NCBI RefSeq assembly: GCF_000768675.1
Contig: NZ_AVPI01000017.1
Location: 1 to 36,541, forward strand
Direction: 5' to 3'
DNA from: Knoellia flava TL1
GTDB lineage: Bacteria; Actinomycetota; Actinomycetes; Actinomycetales; Dermatophilaceae
DNA length: 36,541 nt
The notes below the pieces were generated by a model. That model had not been told where the DNA came from. It made no database searches and saw nothing but the letters and a program-made list of their open reading frames with translations. The position numbers and the translations under genes were made by a program. The number at the start of each line of letters is the position of its first letter. Positions within the stretch are counted from its first letter, which is position 1. Shown here in pieces: positions 36,045-36,541 of this stretch.

Positions 36045-36541
36045 ATGGGACTGTTCGACCGCATGGAGGGCAGGCTCGAGCGTGCCGTCAACGGCGTCTT
36101 CGCCAAGGCCTTCCGCTCCGAGGTGCAGCCCGTCGAGATCGCGAGCGCGATCCGCCGGGCCATGGACGACCGCGCCGCGACCGCAGGCTCCGGTCGCAGC
36201 CTCGTCCCCAACGTCTTCACGATCGAGCTGAGCGAGACCGACTACGAGCGCCTCACCGACCACGGGGTCGAGCTCGAGAACGAGCTCGTCGCCGCCGCCG
36301 AGGAGCACGCCGACAGCCAGCACTACCAGCCCGGCGGCCCGATCGACATCCACTTCGACGAGGACGCCGACCTCGAGACCGGCGTCTTCCGCGTCCGCCC
36401 CAGCACCGCGAAGCGCCCGCGCGCGACCGGCATGACGGGCCAGCACCGGGCCGTCCCGCGTTCCCGTGAGGACAGCCCGTATGCCGGCCGCCCACCCGCC
36501 GCTTCGGGTGCCGGTGGCGCTGCGGCCGGCGCTGCCGCGGG
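36045..36541 (+). CDS. fhaA: FhaA, DUF3662/FHA-domain protein (partial, runs off the window)
   Basis: The first 165 codons are visible. MGLFDRMEGRLERAVNGVFA and FRSEVQPVEIASAIRRAMDDRAA are the start of the DUF3662 domain that begins FhaA proteins. It is followed by LVPNVFTIELSETDYERL and by GGPIDIHFDEDADLETGVFRVRP. Then comes a Gly/Ala/Pro-rich linker; the C-terminal FHA domain would lie past the edge. FhaA binds phosphothreonine on partners of the Ser/Thr kinases and, in mycobacteria, controls cell wall synthesis. ATG at 36045 with AGGAGG upstream. The following genes are probably fhaB, pstP, rodA, pbpA and pknAB. Confidence 0.92.
   Translation, partial: MGLFDRMEGRLERAVNGVFAKAFRSEVQPVEIASAIRRAMDDRAATAGSGRSLVPNVFTIELSETDYERLTDHGVELENELVAAAEEHADSQHYQPGGPIDIHFDEDADLETGVFRVRPSTAKRPRATGMTGQHRAVPRSREDSPYAGRPPAASGAGGAAAGAAA

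Overview
The window is high-GC actinobacterial DNA. GTG starts are common, stop/start overlaps (ATGA, GTGA) are frequent, and -10 boxes of the TAGNNT type precede many genes. The protein set (SARP/BTAD regulator, TIGR02569 kinase-like protein, Ada-AlkA fusion, phosphoketolase, FhaA) also fits Actinomycetota. A family such as Intrasporangiaceae is plausible, but this is only an impression from gene content. No phage, transposase, integrase, CRISPR array or plasmid gene was found. The right edge enters fhaA, which in many actinobacteria opens the fhaA-fhaB-pstP-rodA-pbpA-pknAB cluster near oriC, so this is probably chromosomal core flanked by accessory genes.

Layout. 0.1-13.6 kb: a large SARP-type ATPase regulator, several small membrane or secreted proteins of unknown role, a short-chain dehydrogenase, a cupin, a GNAT acetyltransferase, a TIGR02569 kinase-like protein, a membrane-bound LuxR regulator and, divergent from it, a membrane-anchored protein whose C-terminal domain resembles a truncated haemoglobin. 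13.6-16.7 kb: an Ada-AlkA DNA repair fusion translationally coupled to an MFS transporter, bracketed by two direct copies of a 59-bp repeat. 16.7-20.9 kb: a reactive-sulfur module. A CsoR/CstR-like repressor, a DUF302 protein and a thioredoxin run leftward; a rhodanese, an MBL-fold/double-rhodanese fusion, a 59-residue Cys-rich protein and a TauE/SafE exporter run rightward. Between them lies a symmetric promoter region with two G-tract palindromes. 20.9-24.3 kb: a NarL-type two-component pair whose kinase gene carries a frameshift, a small membrane protein, and tRNA-Leu(CAG). 24.3-28.8 kb: a GntR regulator facing an NRAMP-like transporter plus 5-oxoprolinase pxpABC. 28.8-32.6 kb: a coupled MerR/NYN/glycosyltransferase operon facing a DUF4188 gene. 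32.6-36.5 kb: phosphoketolase, a DoxX-like membrane protein and the start of fhaA.

The most unusual signal is not a gene. The 8-mer GTATGCCG (or its complement CGGCATAC) occurs 31 times, against about one expected from base composition. It is spread over both strands, coding and non-coding, and once forms a perfect hairpin downstream of a gene. Other points of interest are the tethered globin-like protein, the CstR-like sulfur switch with symmetric operators, the small Cys-rich protein in that operon, and the flanking 59-bp repeats.
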